This document shows, in pieces, positions 1 through 7,998 of a DNA stretch of 13,256 nt; within the stretch, counting starts at the first letter, position 1; each line of letters opens with the position of its first letter. The stretch is from the NCBI GenBank assembly GCA_017557715.1, contig JAFYYE010000298.1, positions 1 to 13,256 on the forward strand, written 5' to 3'. The position numbers and the translations under genes are program-made. The stretch comes from Pseudobutyrivibrio sp. (lineage in GTDB: Bacteria > Bacillota > Clostridia > Lachnospirales > Lachnospiraceae). The notes beneath the pieces were generated by a model. That model had not been told where the DNA came from, ran no database searches, and worked only from the letters and a program-made list of their open reading frames with translations.

Positions 1-587
1 AATATTTAAAGGGTGAACCTGGGCTGCTGGCCATTGCGGTATATTTTCTTTTTAATATGATGGCATGTGGTGCACAGGATGTTTTACTATTACCATTTTA
101 TAAAGGCAATTTTTCAAATGGCGAGTACATATATGTTATAGTATTTGGTGCAGCCTTTGTGGGAAGAGCATTAGGTGGCGGAATACACTACAAAGTGAAA
201 ATCCCTGTAAAATATAAATTCGCGTTTGCGATGTTTATATATGTATTTATAGGATTATTTGAAGGTTCTTACCCATTTATGCCAGTTAAAATTGCTATGA
301 TTATGTCATTTATGACAGGAATAGCTGGTGTGACAAGTTACACCATAAGAATTTCCTCTACACAGAATTACGTACCAGACGAGAAAAAAGGAAGATTCAA
401 TGGAGTTTTCTTTATTCTCATGACCGGAGGAATGCTTGTGGGTGAAATGATAGCAGGAGCTATAGCTGAGATTGTGGATCCTAGAGTTGTTATTTTATCA
501 TTCAACTTAATTGCAGTTGCGGCAGCAGTTATTATCATCGGCGGAAATCGTAAAGCGGTAGCAAAAATTTACAATACAGATAACTAA
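1..587 (+). CDS. MFS-type membrane transporter, C-terminal half (5' end outside window)
   Basis: The reading frame is open from base 3 to a TAA at 585-587, giving about 194 visible residues. The methionine codons at 57 and 60 are internal, because the frame continues upstream with hydrophobic sequence (LLAIAVYFLFNM). Four to six hydrophobic, glycine-rich helices alternate with short charged loops. The loop DEKKGRFNG followed by a GGMLVGEMIAGAIAE helix resembles the cytoplasmic loop and late helices of the C-terminal domain of major facilitator transporters. The end is a short basic cytoplasmic tail. Substrate cannot be told from this part. Only 30 bases separate it from pepF, so co-transcription is possible. 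The family call is by general resemblance; another polytopic transporter family is possible. Confidence 0.65.
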   Translation, partial: YLKGEPGLLAIAVYFLFNMMACGAQDVLLLPFYKGNFSNGEYIYVIVFGAAFVGRALGGGIHYKVKIPVKYKFAFAMFIYVFIGLFEGSYPFMPVKIAMIMSFMTGIAGVTSYTIRISSTQNYVPDEKKGRFNGVFFILMTGGMLVGEMIAGAIAEIVDPRVVILSFNLIAVAAAVIIIGGNRKAVAKIYNTDN

Positions 588-617
588 AATAATATATATA
601 GAATAAGGAGAAGAATA

Positions 618-2423
618 ATGGCAGAGACATTAAAGAAAAGAAGCGAAATCCCAGTTGAATTAACATGGGATACATCAAGACTTTTTAAGTCATCAGAAGA
701 ACTTATGTCAGCACTTGAAGCATTCAAAAAACTGACAACTGATATGGAAAAGAATTACAAAGGAAAGCTCACAACAGCAAAGGCAATTAATGATTGTATG
801 GATAAGCTCAATGAGTGGTATGTTATGGCGGATCATTTATACAATTATGTAGACTTGAATGTGTCTGTAGATTACACAAACGCTGATGCTCAAAAGGAGC
901 AGGCCATTGTTATGAGTGAGTTCTCAAAAGCACTTAGTACAGTGTCTTTTGTAGACAGTGAGTTGGCAGAGTCTTCAAAAGAATTAATCGAGGAAGCTAT
1001 CAAGACAGCAACAGTTGGCAAGCATTATTTGGAGGATGTTGAGCGTCAACGTCCACACCGTCTTACTCCAGAGACAGAGGCAGCAATAGCAGCTCTTAGA
1101 GATACAATTGATGCTCCATATAAAATCTATGAGACAAGCAAGCTTGCTGATATTCAGTTCCCAGACTTTGAGGTGAATGGAGAAAAGCATCCTCTTGGAT
1201 ATTCTTTATTTGAAGATAACTATGAGTATGAAAGAAATACAGAAATCCGTAGAGCAGCCTTTGATGCATTTTCGAAGAAAGTTCGAGAGTATATGTACAC
1301 AACAGCTACAGTATATGGTAGCCATGTTCGTACAGAGAAGACTATTTCTGAATTACGTAAATACGATAGTGTTTTAGACTATCTTCTTTTTGAGCAGAAG
1401 GTAACTCGCGAAATGTATGACCGTCAGATTGACCTCATCATGGAGAAGCTTGCTCCTCACATGAGAAAGTATGCGCGTCTTTTAAAGGAAGCAAACGGTC
1501 TTGATAAGATGACTTATGCAGACTTAAAGATTGCGTTAGATCCTGATTATGATCCAAAGGTTACAATCGAAAAGTCTAAGGAATACATCATCGATGGTCT
1601 TTCTATTATGGGTGAAGAATACAAGGCAATGCTTGAGACTGCTTATAAGGAGAGATGGGTAGATTTTGCTCAAAACATTGGAAAATCTACAGGTGGTTTC
1701 TGCGCAAGTCCATACCAGAAAGGTTCATATATCCTTCTTTCATGGAACGATAGAATGAGTGATGTGTTTACACTTGCTCATGAGCTTGGACATGCAGGAC
1801 ATTTTGCAGCATGTGGAAAGGCTCAAAGTGCACTTGATGTAGAGGTTTCAAACTATGTTGTAGAGGCTCCATCTACAATTAACGAGCTTCTTATGGCTGA
1901 GTACCTTAAGGAGAAGAGCGGAGACGATAAGCGATTCCGTAGATGGGTTCTTGCTTCACAGATTTCAAATACTTACTATCACAATTTCGTAACTCACCTT
2001 CTTGAGGCTGCTTATCAGCGTGAGGTATACAAGCGTGTTGATAATGGTGAGGCTGTACCAGCTGAGACTCTAAATGAGATTTACAAGGATGTGCTAAAGA
2101 AATTCTGGGGCGATGAAGTGGAGCTTACAGAAGGTTGCGAACTTACATGGATGAGACAGCCACATTATTATATGGGCTTGTACTCTTACAGCTATAGTGC
2201 CAGCCTTACAATTGCAACGCAGGTAATGAAGAGAATCCGTAAGGAAGGTCAGCCTGCAGTAGAGGATTGGAAGAAAACACTCGCAGCAGGAGGTACAGTA
2301 GCACCAGTAGATTTTGCGAAAATGGCAGGTGTAGATGTAACAACTGATAAAGCACTTCTTGACACAATCGATTATATTGGTAGTATTATTGATGAAATCG
2401 AAGAATTAAATAAAGAAATATAA
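618..2423 (+). CDS. pepF: Oligoendopeptidase F, M3-family zinc metallopeptidase
   Basis: This cytoplasmic zinc endopeptidase degrades short peptides. The 601-residue length matches PepF. The M3 signature is complete: HELGH at residues 388-392 gives two zinc-binding histidines and the catalytic glutamate E389, and E416 in VVEAPSTINE is the expected third zinc ligand. Near the C-terminus, RQPHYYMGLYSYSYSAS is the conserved His/Tyr-rich substrate-binding segment of the family. The N-terminal roughly 200 residues are the helical oligopeptidase F lid. The ATG at 618 has AAGGAG at 605-610, seven bases upstream, which fixes the start. There is no signal peptide. It lies 30 bases after the transporter gene and 15 bases before the QueT-like gene, so all three may be one transcript ending at the terminator at 2941. 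Its link to the transporters is probably positional only. Confidence 0.95.
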   Translation: MAETLKKRSEIPVELTWDTSRLFKSSEELMSALEAFKKLTTDMEKNYKGKLTTAKAINDCMDKLNEWYVMADHLYNYVDLNVSVDYTNADAQKEQAIVMSEFSKALSTVSFVDSELAESSKELIEEAIKTATVGKHYLEDVERQRPHRLTPETEAAIAALRDTIDAPYKIYETSKLADIQFPDFEVNGEKHPLGYSLFEDNYEYERNTEIRRAAFDAFSKKVREYMYTTATVYGSHVRTEKTISELRKYDSVLDYLLFEQKVTREMYDRQIDLIMEKLAPHMRKYARLLKEANGLDKMTYADLKIALDPDYDPKVTIEKSKEYIIDGLSIMGEEYKAMLETAYKERWVDFAQNIGKSTGGFCASPYQKGSYILLSWNDRMSDVFTLAHELGHAGHFAACGKAQSALDVEVSNYVVEAPSTINELLMAEYLKEKSGDDKRFRRWVLASQISNTYYHNFVTHLLEAAYQREVYKRVDNGEAVPAETLNEIYKDVLKKFWGDEVELTEGCELTWMRQPHYYMGLYSYSYSASLTIATQVMKRIRKEGQPAVEDWKKTLAAGGTVAPVDFAKMAGVDVTTDKALLDTIDYIGSIIDEIEELNKEI

Positions 2424-2438
2424 GAGGTGTTTTAAAGT

Positions 2439-2933
2439 ATGAATAATAAGGGTAAAAGCAACGTATTAAAAATCACTCAGGGTGCAATGATAGCAGCGCT
2501 TTACGTGGTGCTCACTTGGGTGGCAAATGCACTTGGTTTGGCAAATGGTGCTATTCAGGTAAGATTTTCTGAGGCACTTTGCATTCTTCCAGTATTTACA
2601 CCAGCAGCAATACCAGGACTTTTTGTAGGATGCCTTATTTCTAACATCATCAATGGATGTGTAATCTGGGATATAATTTTTGGAAGTCTTGCAACTTTAA
2701 TTGGTGCAGTTGGAACATATATTCTTAGAAAGACAAAGTTCGTTTTCACATTACCACCAGTAATTGCCAATATGGTAATTGTTCCATTCGTACTCCGCTA
2801 TGCATATATGTCAGAAGACGCATATTGGTTTATGGTAGTGACAGTAGGAATCGGAGAGATTATTAGTGTTTGCATTTTGGGATTTATTCTTAAGAGCGTA
2901 TTAGATAAAAATAAAAGAGCAATTTTTAATTAA
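2439..2933 (+). CDS. queT: QueT-family transporter (probable queuosine-precursor uptake component)
   Basis: A small integral membrane protein of 164 residues with about five or six hydrophobic helices. The sequence IQVRFSEALCILPVFTPAAIPGLFVGCLISN, broken here only by short variation, and the following IIFGSLATLIGAVGTY are the characteristic QueT (PF06177) core. Family members are thought to be the substrate-binding S component of an energy-coupling-factor transporter that imports queuosine precursors such as preQ0 or preQ1; the shared ATPases and EcfT would be encoded elsewhere. An AGAGGTG ribosome site lies in the 15-base gap after pepF. That gap is too short for the preQ1 riboswitch that often precedes queT, so any such control would have to act upstream of the whole transcript. 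The exact substrate is inferred from the family. Confidence 0.85.
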   Translation: MNNKGKSNVLKITQGAMIAALYVVLTWVANALGLANGAIQVRFSEALCILPVFTPAAIPGLFVGCLISNIINGCVIWDIIFGSLATLIGAVGTYILRKTKFVFTLPPVIANMVIVPFVLRYAYMSEDAYWFMVVTVGIGEIISVCILGFILKSVLDKNKRAIFN

Positions 2934-2940
2934 TTAAAAG

Positions 2941-2974
2941 AAGGGTACAAATCAGCATGGATTTGTACCCTTTA
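2941..2974. terminator. Strong bidirectional intrinsic terminator between queT and the GNAT gene
   Basis: A perfect 13-bp inverted repeat (2941-2953 with 2960-2972, core GGGTACAAATC/GATTTGTACCC) encloses a six-base loop. On the plus strand it is followed by TTTATTTT. On the minus strand it is followed by TTCTTTTAATTA. It begins 7 bases after the queT stop and ends just before the stop of the converging acetyltransferase, so it can end both transcripts. Confidence 0.9.
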
Positions 2975-2976
2975 TT

Positions 2977-3447
2977 TTATAAAATATATTCCATAATACG
3001 TTCTTTAGTTTTCATTCCTATTTTTTCATAGAATCTTTCGGCACCATCATTTCCAGCCCACACAGCAAGTGTGGCTTCGTAACAGCCTAGGCGCTTGGCC
3101 TCAGCTTTAACATATTCAAAAAGCTGCTCACCTATGTGCTGACCGCGGTAGTTGCTATCAACACATAAATCATCGATATAAAGTGATTTGAAAGGAACCA
3201 TGTTGGTAGAGAATGGCTGATGTTTGAGGGCACAAAATGCATAGCCCATTACCTCATCATTTTCATCAACAGCAACGAAGATTGGTTCTTCATCATTAGC
3301 AAGCTTCTCAAGCAGATCACCTCGTGTATATTTGGTAGTACCTGAAATAAAAATATCAGGCCTGATGTTGGCATGAATTTCAAGCACTTCCTGTAATAGC
3401 TTAATCAAGCTGTCGATATCTTTTTCACTAGCTCTTCTAATATTCAT
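2977..3447 (-). CDS. GNAT-family N-acetyltransferase
   Basis: A 156-residue single-domain acetyltransferase of the GNAT fold, transferring acetyl from acetyl-CoA to an unknown amine. The N-terminus (MNIRRASEKDIDSL) is the usual first strand and helix. Strand 4 and the acetyl-CoA pyrophosphate loop are seen as LCVDSNYRGQHIGEQL at residues 94-109. In the Q/R-x-x-G-x-G/A motif the middle glycine is histidine (H104), a variation seen in many GNATs. The C-terminal NDGAERFYEKIGM (residues 133-145) is the typical motif B with the conserved tyrosine. The start has a GGGAGGTG ribosome site (3453-3460 on the plus strand). It is monocistronic, convergent with queT and divergent from the nitroreductase gene. 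The substrate could be a protein N-terminus, an amino acid or a small amine; nothing here decides. Confidence 0.88.
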   Translation of the reverse strand: MNIRRASEKDIDSLIKLLQEVLEIHANIRPDIFISGTTKYTRGDLLEKLANDEEPIFVAVDENDEVMGYAFCALKHQPFSTNMVPFKSLYIDDLCVDSNYRGQHIGEQLFEYVKAEAKRLGCYEATLAVWAGNDGAERFYEKIGMKTKERIMEYIL

Positions 3448-3541
3448 TTTGCACCTCCCGCGTGATTATTGGTTTAAATATTAACATATTAATATAAATA
3501 AACAAGCTTAACCTGAAATAAATAATTCTTTAGTAACGGGA

Positions 3542-3570
3542 TTGAATTACTAGTAAAAATAGGATAATAT
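3542..3570 (+). promoter_or_regulatory. Possible promoter for the nitroreductase gene
   Basis: TTGAAT (3542-3547) and TAATAT (3565-3570) are separated by 17 bases in an A/T-rich divergent intergenic region. The match to the vegetative consensus is moderate, and GATAAT at 3563-3568 is an alternative -10 with a 15-base spacer. Transcription from here would start just before the palindrome at 3585. Confidence 0.4.
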
Positions 3571-3584
3571 GTATGTAAATTGTG

Positions 3585-3599
3585 CACTATCGAATAGTG
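3585..3599. repeat. 15-bp palindrome CACTAT-CGA-ATAGTG in the nitroreductase leader
   Basis: Six-base arms (3585-3590 and 3594-3599) are perfectly inverted around CGA. The element lies 31 bases before the start codon, just downstream of the proposed promoter, where a repressor operator would sit. There is no T run after it, so it is not a terminator. Its ACTATCGAATAG core recurs in the dapF leader at 5663-5674. No regulator is identified. Confidence 0.5.
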
Positions 3600-3630
3600 T
3601 GAAATCTATATACTACGGGAGGACCTAAAT

Positions 3631-4440
3631 ATGTTTATTGATGACGTAAAAAGCAGACGAAGTGTACGAACCTTTGATGGCAAAGGTATAAGCAACGAAG
3701 TAATAGATGATTTGAAAGAATACGCAGGGAGCATCGTAAATCCATATAACATCCCTGTTGAGTTTGTATTCTTGAATAAGGAGGAGCATAATTTATCCAG
3801 TCCGGTACTAAGTGGTGAAAAGGAATACATCGCAGCCAAGGTGAAGAAGGGAACAAACGCAGATGTTGCATACGGCTATAGCTTTGAAGAGCTTCTTATG
3901 CATGCTGTAAGCAAGGGCCTTGGTACAGTCTGGATTGGTGGTACCATGCCAAGAGAGAAGTTTGAGAAAGCTTCTAATCTTAAGGAAGATGAAATCATGC
4001 CATGTATGAGTCCTATAGGATATACAGCAGATAAAATGGGCATGAAGGAAGTCCTTATGCGAAAGGGCGTAAAGGCTGATAGCAGATATGATTTTGGGGA
4101 TTTATTTTTTGCAAATAGTTTTGATACACCACTTACAGAAGCTAAGGCGGATGAACTTGGAATTAAGACAGCTCTCGAAGCAGTTCGCCTTGCCCCATCA
4201 GCTGTAAACAAGCAGCCATGGAGAGTAGTTGTTACTGATAATGGAGTTCATTTCTATGAGAAAAAGGATAAGGGCTACGATAATGGAACTTATGATTTGC
4301 AGAAGGTAGACCTTGGAATTGCTCTTTATCATTTTGAAAAACAGTACAGCGAGGAGGGCAAAAAGCATACATTTAAGCAGGCAGATCCTGGTATTGCAAC
4401 TCCAGAGAAAACTGAATACATAGCAAGCTACGTATGGTAA
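3631..4440 (+). CDS. Nitroreductase-family flavoprotein (TM1586-like)
   Basis: A 269-residue protein with two half-domains, as in the TM1586-type putative nitroreductases (PF14512), which are longer than the classic NfsB fold. RRSVRTFDGK at residues 9-18 is the FMN-phosphate-binding start of the family. GLGTVWIGG at 96-104 and RLAPSAVNKQPWR at 186-198 are the conserved motifs of the core, the latter resembling the APSxxNxQPW signature. DLGIALYHFE at 227-236 closes the fold. It probably reduces a quinone, nitro or other small electron acceptor with NAD(P)H, but the physiological substrate is unknown. The ATG at 3631 follows GGGAGG at 3617-3622 with a good spacing. It appears monocistronic, with a palindrome in its leader and a terminator 31 bases after the stop. 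Confidence 0.85.
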   Translation: MFIDDVKSRRSVRTFDGKGISNEVIDDLKEYAGSIVNPYNIPVEFVFLNKEEHNLSSPVLSGEKEYIAAKVKKGTNADVAYGYSFEELLMHAVSKGLGTVWIGGTMPREKFEKASNLKEDEIMPCMSPIGYTADKMGMKEVLMRKGVKADSRYDFGDLFFANSFDTPLTEAKADELGIKTALEAVRLAPSAVNKQPWRVVVTDNGVHFYEKKDKGYDNGTYDLQKVDLGIALYHFEKQYSEEGKKHTFKQADPGIATPEKTEYIASYVW

Positions 4441-4470
4441 GAATATAATCTTAATAGTAGATGATTAGTA

Positions 4471-4503
4471 AGAGTCGACAAATTGAACTGTCGGCTCTTT
4501 TTT
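4471..4503 (+). terminator. Intrinsic terminator of the nitroreductase gene
   Basis: AGAGTCGACA (4471-4480) pairs with TGTCGGCTCT (4489-4498), ten base pairs including one G-U, around an eight-base loop. A run of six T (4498-4503) follows. On the other strand there is no T run, so it should act only on the plus strand. Confidence 0.88.
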
Positions 4504-4665
4504 AGAATACAAACTTCTTTATATAACATGATATAGAAAAGTTTGACAGAAACTTCTATTCTTGGTAAAAAAGTTTGTAACGAAAATCTACATAATCGGA
4601 CTAATGTAGTGAAAGCAAATAAAAAGGGAGGAAGAAAGCTATTTTTGAACAGTATAACTAAATTA

Positions 4666-5522
4666 TCAGAATGACAGCGAGGCCTGTGACTCAGCCTTTT
4701 TACGAGGGCTGGTGCCATAGGTCTTTTTGTATGCTCTAAGAAAAGTAGAGTAAGTGCCAAAACCAGCCTGTTCACTGGCATCGACGATAGGCGCGCCAGC
4801 ATCAATTAGAGCTTGGGCTGCGGAAAGACGCTTCATGGTGATGTAGTTTCCAATTGTATAGCCAGTTTCATCTTTGAAGGTATGCATGAGGTAATAGCGA
4901 GACAAGAAGAATTCAGTAGCTAAAATATCGACAGATAAATCTGAAGCTAAATTATCATTAATATATTGAATGATTGAATTAATTTTTGTGCCAGAGTAAC
5001 TGGTGGAGATAAATTCAACTTCATCACTGATTGCTGCACGATTAAGCTCTACCATAAATTCTAGAAAAAGAACCTGCATGAAGAGCTCGTTTGCATACGC
5101 ATCATTACCTAAATTTTTAATAAGCTTTGCAACAGAAGTAGCTACACTTGAATTCTTAAAAGAGCGAAGTCTTAGTACATGAGAATTATTTTCTATGGCA
5201 TTTCTAAAACAATACGATAAATCATTTTCTTCTTTACTATATTCATCCAAAATTCCTTAGAAATATAAATAATGATTCGCTCATAGGTGGATTTATCATG
5301 AAAAATTGGGCGGTGAACTTCGCCGGCGTTGACAAAGACAATATCATTTGCCTGTAAATCAAAATTTTGTCCTTCTATAGAATAGGAAGTATTCCCAGAC
5401 AGGTGAATTAAAACCTTGTGGAAATCATGGTAATGAAAGTCAATTTCCCCAAGGTTTGAATCTGAAAGATGAAAGATTTTGAAGTTAGAGTATAGGTAAC
5501 CTTTCTTACTATATTCGGTCAT
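4666..5522 (-). pseudogene. AraC-family transcriptional regulator, disrupted by a one-base frameshift
   Basis: Two minus-strand reading frames encode the two halves of one regulator. The first half (5522 down to 5193) starts with ATG after AAAGGAT. It carries a cupin-like sensor with histidines in DFHYHDFHKVLIHLSG and PGEVHRP-like sequence, but its in-frame continuation after ISKEF (residue 91) is unlike the family. The second half (open down to 4666, -1 frame from about 5250) begins LDEYSKEENDLSYCF and contains two helix-turn-helix motifs ending in the AraC signature GFGTYSTFLRAYKKTYGTSP. Adding one T to the TTTT run at 5249-5252 joins ISKEF to LDEYSK and gives 285 residues, the usual size. 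This may be a real inactivating deletion, slippage-tolerant expression, or a sequencing error. It is flanked by the nitroreductase gene (convergent) and dapF (divergent); its target is unknown. Confidence 0.78.
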
Positions 5523-5566
5523 AGCGTCATCCTTTCTTCACAATTCCATAGTATTATCCTAGCTTG

Positions 5567-5595
5567 AGTATAAAACTCGATAGCACTATTTGCAA
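5567..5595 (-). promoter_or_regulatory. Promoter of the AraC-family gene
   Basis: On the minus strand TTGCAA (5590-5595) and TATACT (5567-5572) are separated by exactly 17 bases, a good match to a vegetative promoter. It lies about 45 bases upstream of the ATG at 5522. The spacer contains CGATAG and CACTAT half-sites resembling the arms of the palindrome at 3585, which may be chance. Confidence 0.6.
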
Positions 5596-5662
5596 TATTT
5601 TAGACACTAACTGACATTATCTCATTAGAAAGTGCGGTGTATACTCAAATTAAAGTAAAAGA

Positions 5663-5680
5663 ACTATCGAATAGATTCGA
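5663..5680. repeat. Leader repeat before dapF: 12-mer shared with the 3585 palindrome plus overlapping inverted repeat
   Basis: ACTATCGAATAG (5663-5674) is identical to 3586-3597. It overlaps a perfect inverted repeat TCGAAT-AG-ATTCGA (5667-5680). The element ends directly at the dapF ribosome site, so a bound protein or a small RNA fold here could influence translation or transcription. No regulator is identified. Confidence 0.4.
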
Positions 5681-5690
5681 AAGGACAAAT

Positions 5691-6524
5691 ATGAAATTTA
5701 CAAAAATGCACGGCTGTGGTAACGACTACGTATATGTAAATCTCTTTGAAGAGAAGGTTGAGAACCCAGCAGAAGTTTCTATTAAAGTTAGTGACAGACA
5801 TTTTGGAATCGGCTCAGATGGCCTTATTACAATTGGACCAAGTGATGTAGCAGATTTCAGAATGAGAATATACAACGCAGACGGCTCAGAGGCTGAGATG
5901 TGTGGTAACGGCATCCGCTGCGTAGCAAAATATGTTTACGACCATAAGCTCACAGACAAGACTGAGATTTCAGTTGAATCAGGAGCAGGCATCAAATATC
6001 TTACATTATTTGTAGAGAATGGAAAGGTGCAGCAGGTTCGCGTAGATATGGGCGAGCCAATCCTTGAGCCTTCACAGATTCCAGTAGTTGCAGATGGAGA
6101 TGAGGTTATCGATGCTCCAATCGAAGTCGGTGGAAAGACATGGAACATGACTTGCGTATCTATGGGTAACCCACACTCAGTTGTGTTTGTAGATGATACA
6201 GAGCATTTCGAACTTGAAAAGTATGGCCCACAGTTTGAGAATCACGAGAGATTCCCTAAGCGTACAAACACAGAGTTTGTTCAGGTACTTTCTAGAACTG
6301 AAGCAAACATGCGAGTTTGGGAGCGAGGAAGCGCAGAGACTTGGGCATGCGGCACAGGTACTTGCGCCACTGTTATGGCTTGTATCTTAAATGGAAAGAC
6401 TGAGGACAAGGTCCTTGTGCATCTTAGAGGTGGAGATTTAACTATCGAATACGACCGCGCGACAAATCACGTATTCATGACAGGACCAGCAACTGAGGTA
6501 TTTAACGGAGAAATCGAGGTTTAA
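5691..6524 (+). CDS. dapF: Diaminopimelate epimerase
   Basis: Converts LL- to meso-diaminopimelate in the cytoplasm, giving the lysine precursor and the cross-linking residue of peptidoglycan. The 277-residue length is normal. The start MKFTKMHGCGNDY is the family N-terminus, and both catalytic cysteines of the two-base mechanism are present: C71 in AEMCGNGIRC and C220 in WACGTGTCA. The frame runs open upstream to a GTG at 5637, but the ATG at 5691 fits the family start and follows AAAGGA at 5679-5684. It is the first gene of the long plus-strand operon; murE begins one base after its stop. I see no convincing promoter in the 168 bases upstream; candidate boxes there have poor spacing. Confidence 0.96.
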   Translation: MKFTKMHGCGNDYVYVNLFEEKVENPAEVSIKVSDRHFGIGSDGLITIGPSDVADFRMRIYNADGSEAEMCGNGIRCVAKYVYDHKLTDKTEISVESGAGIKYLTLFVENGKVQQVRVDMGEPILEPSQIPVVADGDEVIDAPIEVGGKTWNMTCVSMGNPHSVVFVDDTEHFELEKYGPQFENHERFPKRTNTEFVQVLSRTEANMRVWERGSAETWACGTGTCATVMACILNGKTEDKVLVHLRGGDLTIEYDRATNHVFMTGPATEVFNGEIEV

Positions 6525-6525
6525 A

Positions 6526-7998
6526 ATGAAATTAGTAGAATTATTAGATAGATTAGATTATGAGCTTTATGCAGGTGAGCTTGACCGTGAAATCAGCACA
6601 CTTACATATGATTCAAGAAAAGTGGAAAAGGATTCTGTTTTCGTTTGTATCTCAGGTACAGTCAGAGATGCACATGATTTCATTCCAGATGTAATCGAAA
6701 AGGGCGCTGGCGTAATCATCATCGAGAAAGATGTTGAGCCAGTAGAGGGCGTTACATATATTAAGGTAAAGAACAGCCGCCAGGCACTTGCATATACATC
6801 AGCTGCTTATTTTGGTCATCCAGCTGAAAAGCTTAAGACTATTGGTATCACAGGTACAAAGGGAAAGACTACTACTACTTACATGGTAAAGTCTATTCTT
6901 GATAGTGCTGGAATCAAGACTGGTCTTATCGGCACTATCGAATCAATCGTTGGTGATGAGCGTATCCCTGCTGTAAATACAACTCCAGAATCTTACCGTG
7001 TTCAGGAGCTTTTTAGACAGATGGTAGATGCAGGGCTTGATGCAGTAGTAATGGAAGTCAGCTCACAGGCTCTTATGCTTCATCGAGTTTCAGGTTTTAC
7101 TTTCGATATTGGTGTATTTACAAACCTTGAACCAGATCACATTGGTGATAATGAGCACAAGGATTTCGAGGATTATATGCACTGCAAGAGTCTTCTTTTC
7201 CAGCAGTGTAAGACAGGTATCTTCAACGGAGATAGCGAGCATATCGAGGGTATCTTAAAGGGTCACACTTGTGATGTTATCAAGTATGGTTACGGTAAGG
7301 ACAACGACCTTATCGCTGAGAATGTTGAACTTCTTAACGAGCACGGTGCGCTTGGAGTTCGTTATCACATCACTGGCAAGGAAGATTTGACAGTAGAGGT
7401 AAATGTGCCAGGTACATTCTCTGTTTATAATTCACTTACTGCAGTTGCTATCTGCAAGCAGTTTAACGTGACTGAGGACAAGATTAAGTCTGCCCTTATG
7501 GATGTTCATGTTAAGGGGCGTATCGAGCTTGTACCAGTTTCAAAGAAGTTTACAGTTATGATTGATTATGCTCACAACGCTATGGCACTTGAGAGCCTTC
7601 TTACAACTCTTAAGGCTTATGAGCCAGGCAGACTTGTGTGCATGTTTGGTTGCGGTGGAAACCGCGCAAAGAGCCGTCGTTACGAGATGGGTGAGGTAAG
7701 CTCAAAACTTGCTGATCTTACAGTTGTCACATCAGACAACCCACGTAACGAAGAGCCAATGGATATTATTAACGACATCTTAATCGGTGTTAAGAAGGCC
7801 GACGGTGAGTACGTGACAGTACCAGACCGCAAGGAAGCCATCAGGTATTGCCTTACAAATGCTAAGGAGGGTGACATCATCGTTCTTGCAGGTAAGGGCC
7901 ACGAGGATTATCAGGAAATTAAGGGTGTTAAGCACCACATGGACGAGCGAGAGCTCATCGCAGAGGTTATTAAGGAGGACGGCAATGACATTATTTAA
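6526..7998 (+). CDS. murE: UDP-MurNAc-L-Ala-D-Glu ligase adding meso-diaminopimelate
   Basis: An ATP-dependent cytoplasmic Mur ligase that adds the third residue of the peptidoglycan stem peptide. The 490 residues contain the three Mur domains: N-terminal UDP-binding domain with LTYDSRKVEKDSVFVCISG, central ATPase with P-loop GTKGKTT at 110-116 followed by NTTPES and MEVSSQALMLHRV, and the C-terminal domain with MIDYAHN. The motif DNPR at 404-407 is the known mark of enzymes that select meso-diaminopimelate rather than lysine, which agrees with dapF and dapA on either side. The GAGG near the end of dapF serves as ribosome site. The gene overlaps the start of dapA by 14 bases, suggesting coupled translation. 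Confidence 0.96.
   Translation: MKLVELLDRLDYELYAGELDREISTLTYDSRKVEKDSVFVCISGTVRDAHDFIPDVIEKGAGVIIIEKDVEPVEGVTYIKVKNSRQALAYTSAAYFGHPAEKLKTIGITGTKGKTTTTYMVKSILDSAGIKTGLIGTIESIVGDERIPAVNTTPESYRVQELFRQMVDAGLDAVVMEVSSQALMLHRVSGFTFDIGVFTNLEPDHIGDNEHKDFEDYMHCKSLLFQQCKTGIFNGDSEHIEGILKGHTCDVIKYGYGKDNDLIAENVELLNEHGALGVRYHITGKEDLTVEVNVPGTFSVYNSLTAVAICKQFNVTEDKIKSALMDVHVKGRIELVPVSKKFTVMIDYAHNAMALESLLTTLKAYEPGRLVCMFGCGGNRAKSRRYEMGEVSSKLADLTVVTSDNPRNEEPMDIINDILIGVKKADGEYVTVPDRKEAIRYCLTNAKEGDIIVLAGKGHEDYQEIKGVKHHMDERELIAEVIKEDGNDII

Noticed and set aside
4504..4665. A GGGAGG ribosome-like site (about 4625-4631) and a CTACAT/ATGTAG inverted repeat (4588-4609) in the gap between the nitroreductase and AraC genes
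   Set aside because: The ribosome-like site is followed by no usual start codon and a stop within seven codons. The inverted repeat has a ten-base loop and no T run on either strand, so neither a gene nor a terminator can be supported.
4428..4805. A minus-strand frame reading through the nitroreductase terminator and the 3' end of the AraC gene
   Set aside because: It overlaps the clear AraC helix-turn-helix codons in another frame and resembles no family.
5590..5645. Candidate dapF promoters (TTGCAA with CATTAT; CTGACA with TATACT)
   Set aside because: Spacers are 19 and 23 bases, outside the favourable range, so no promoter is annotated for dapF.
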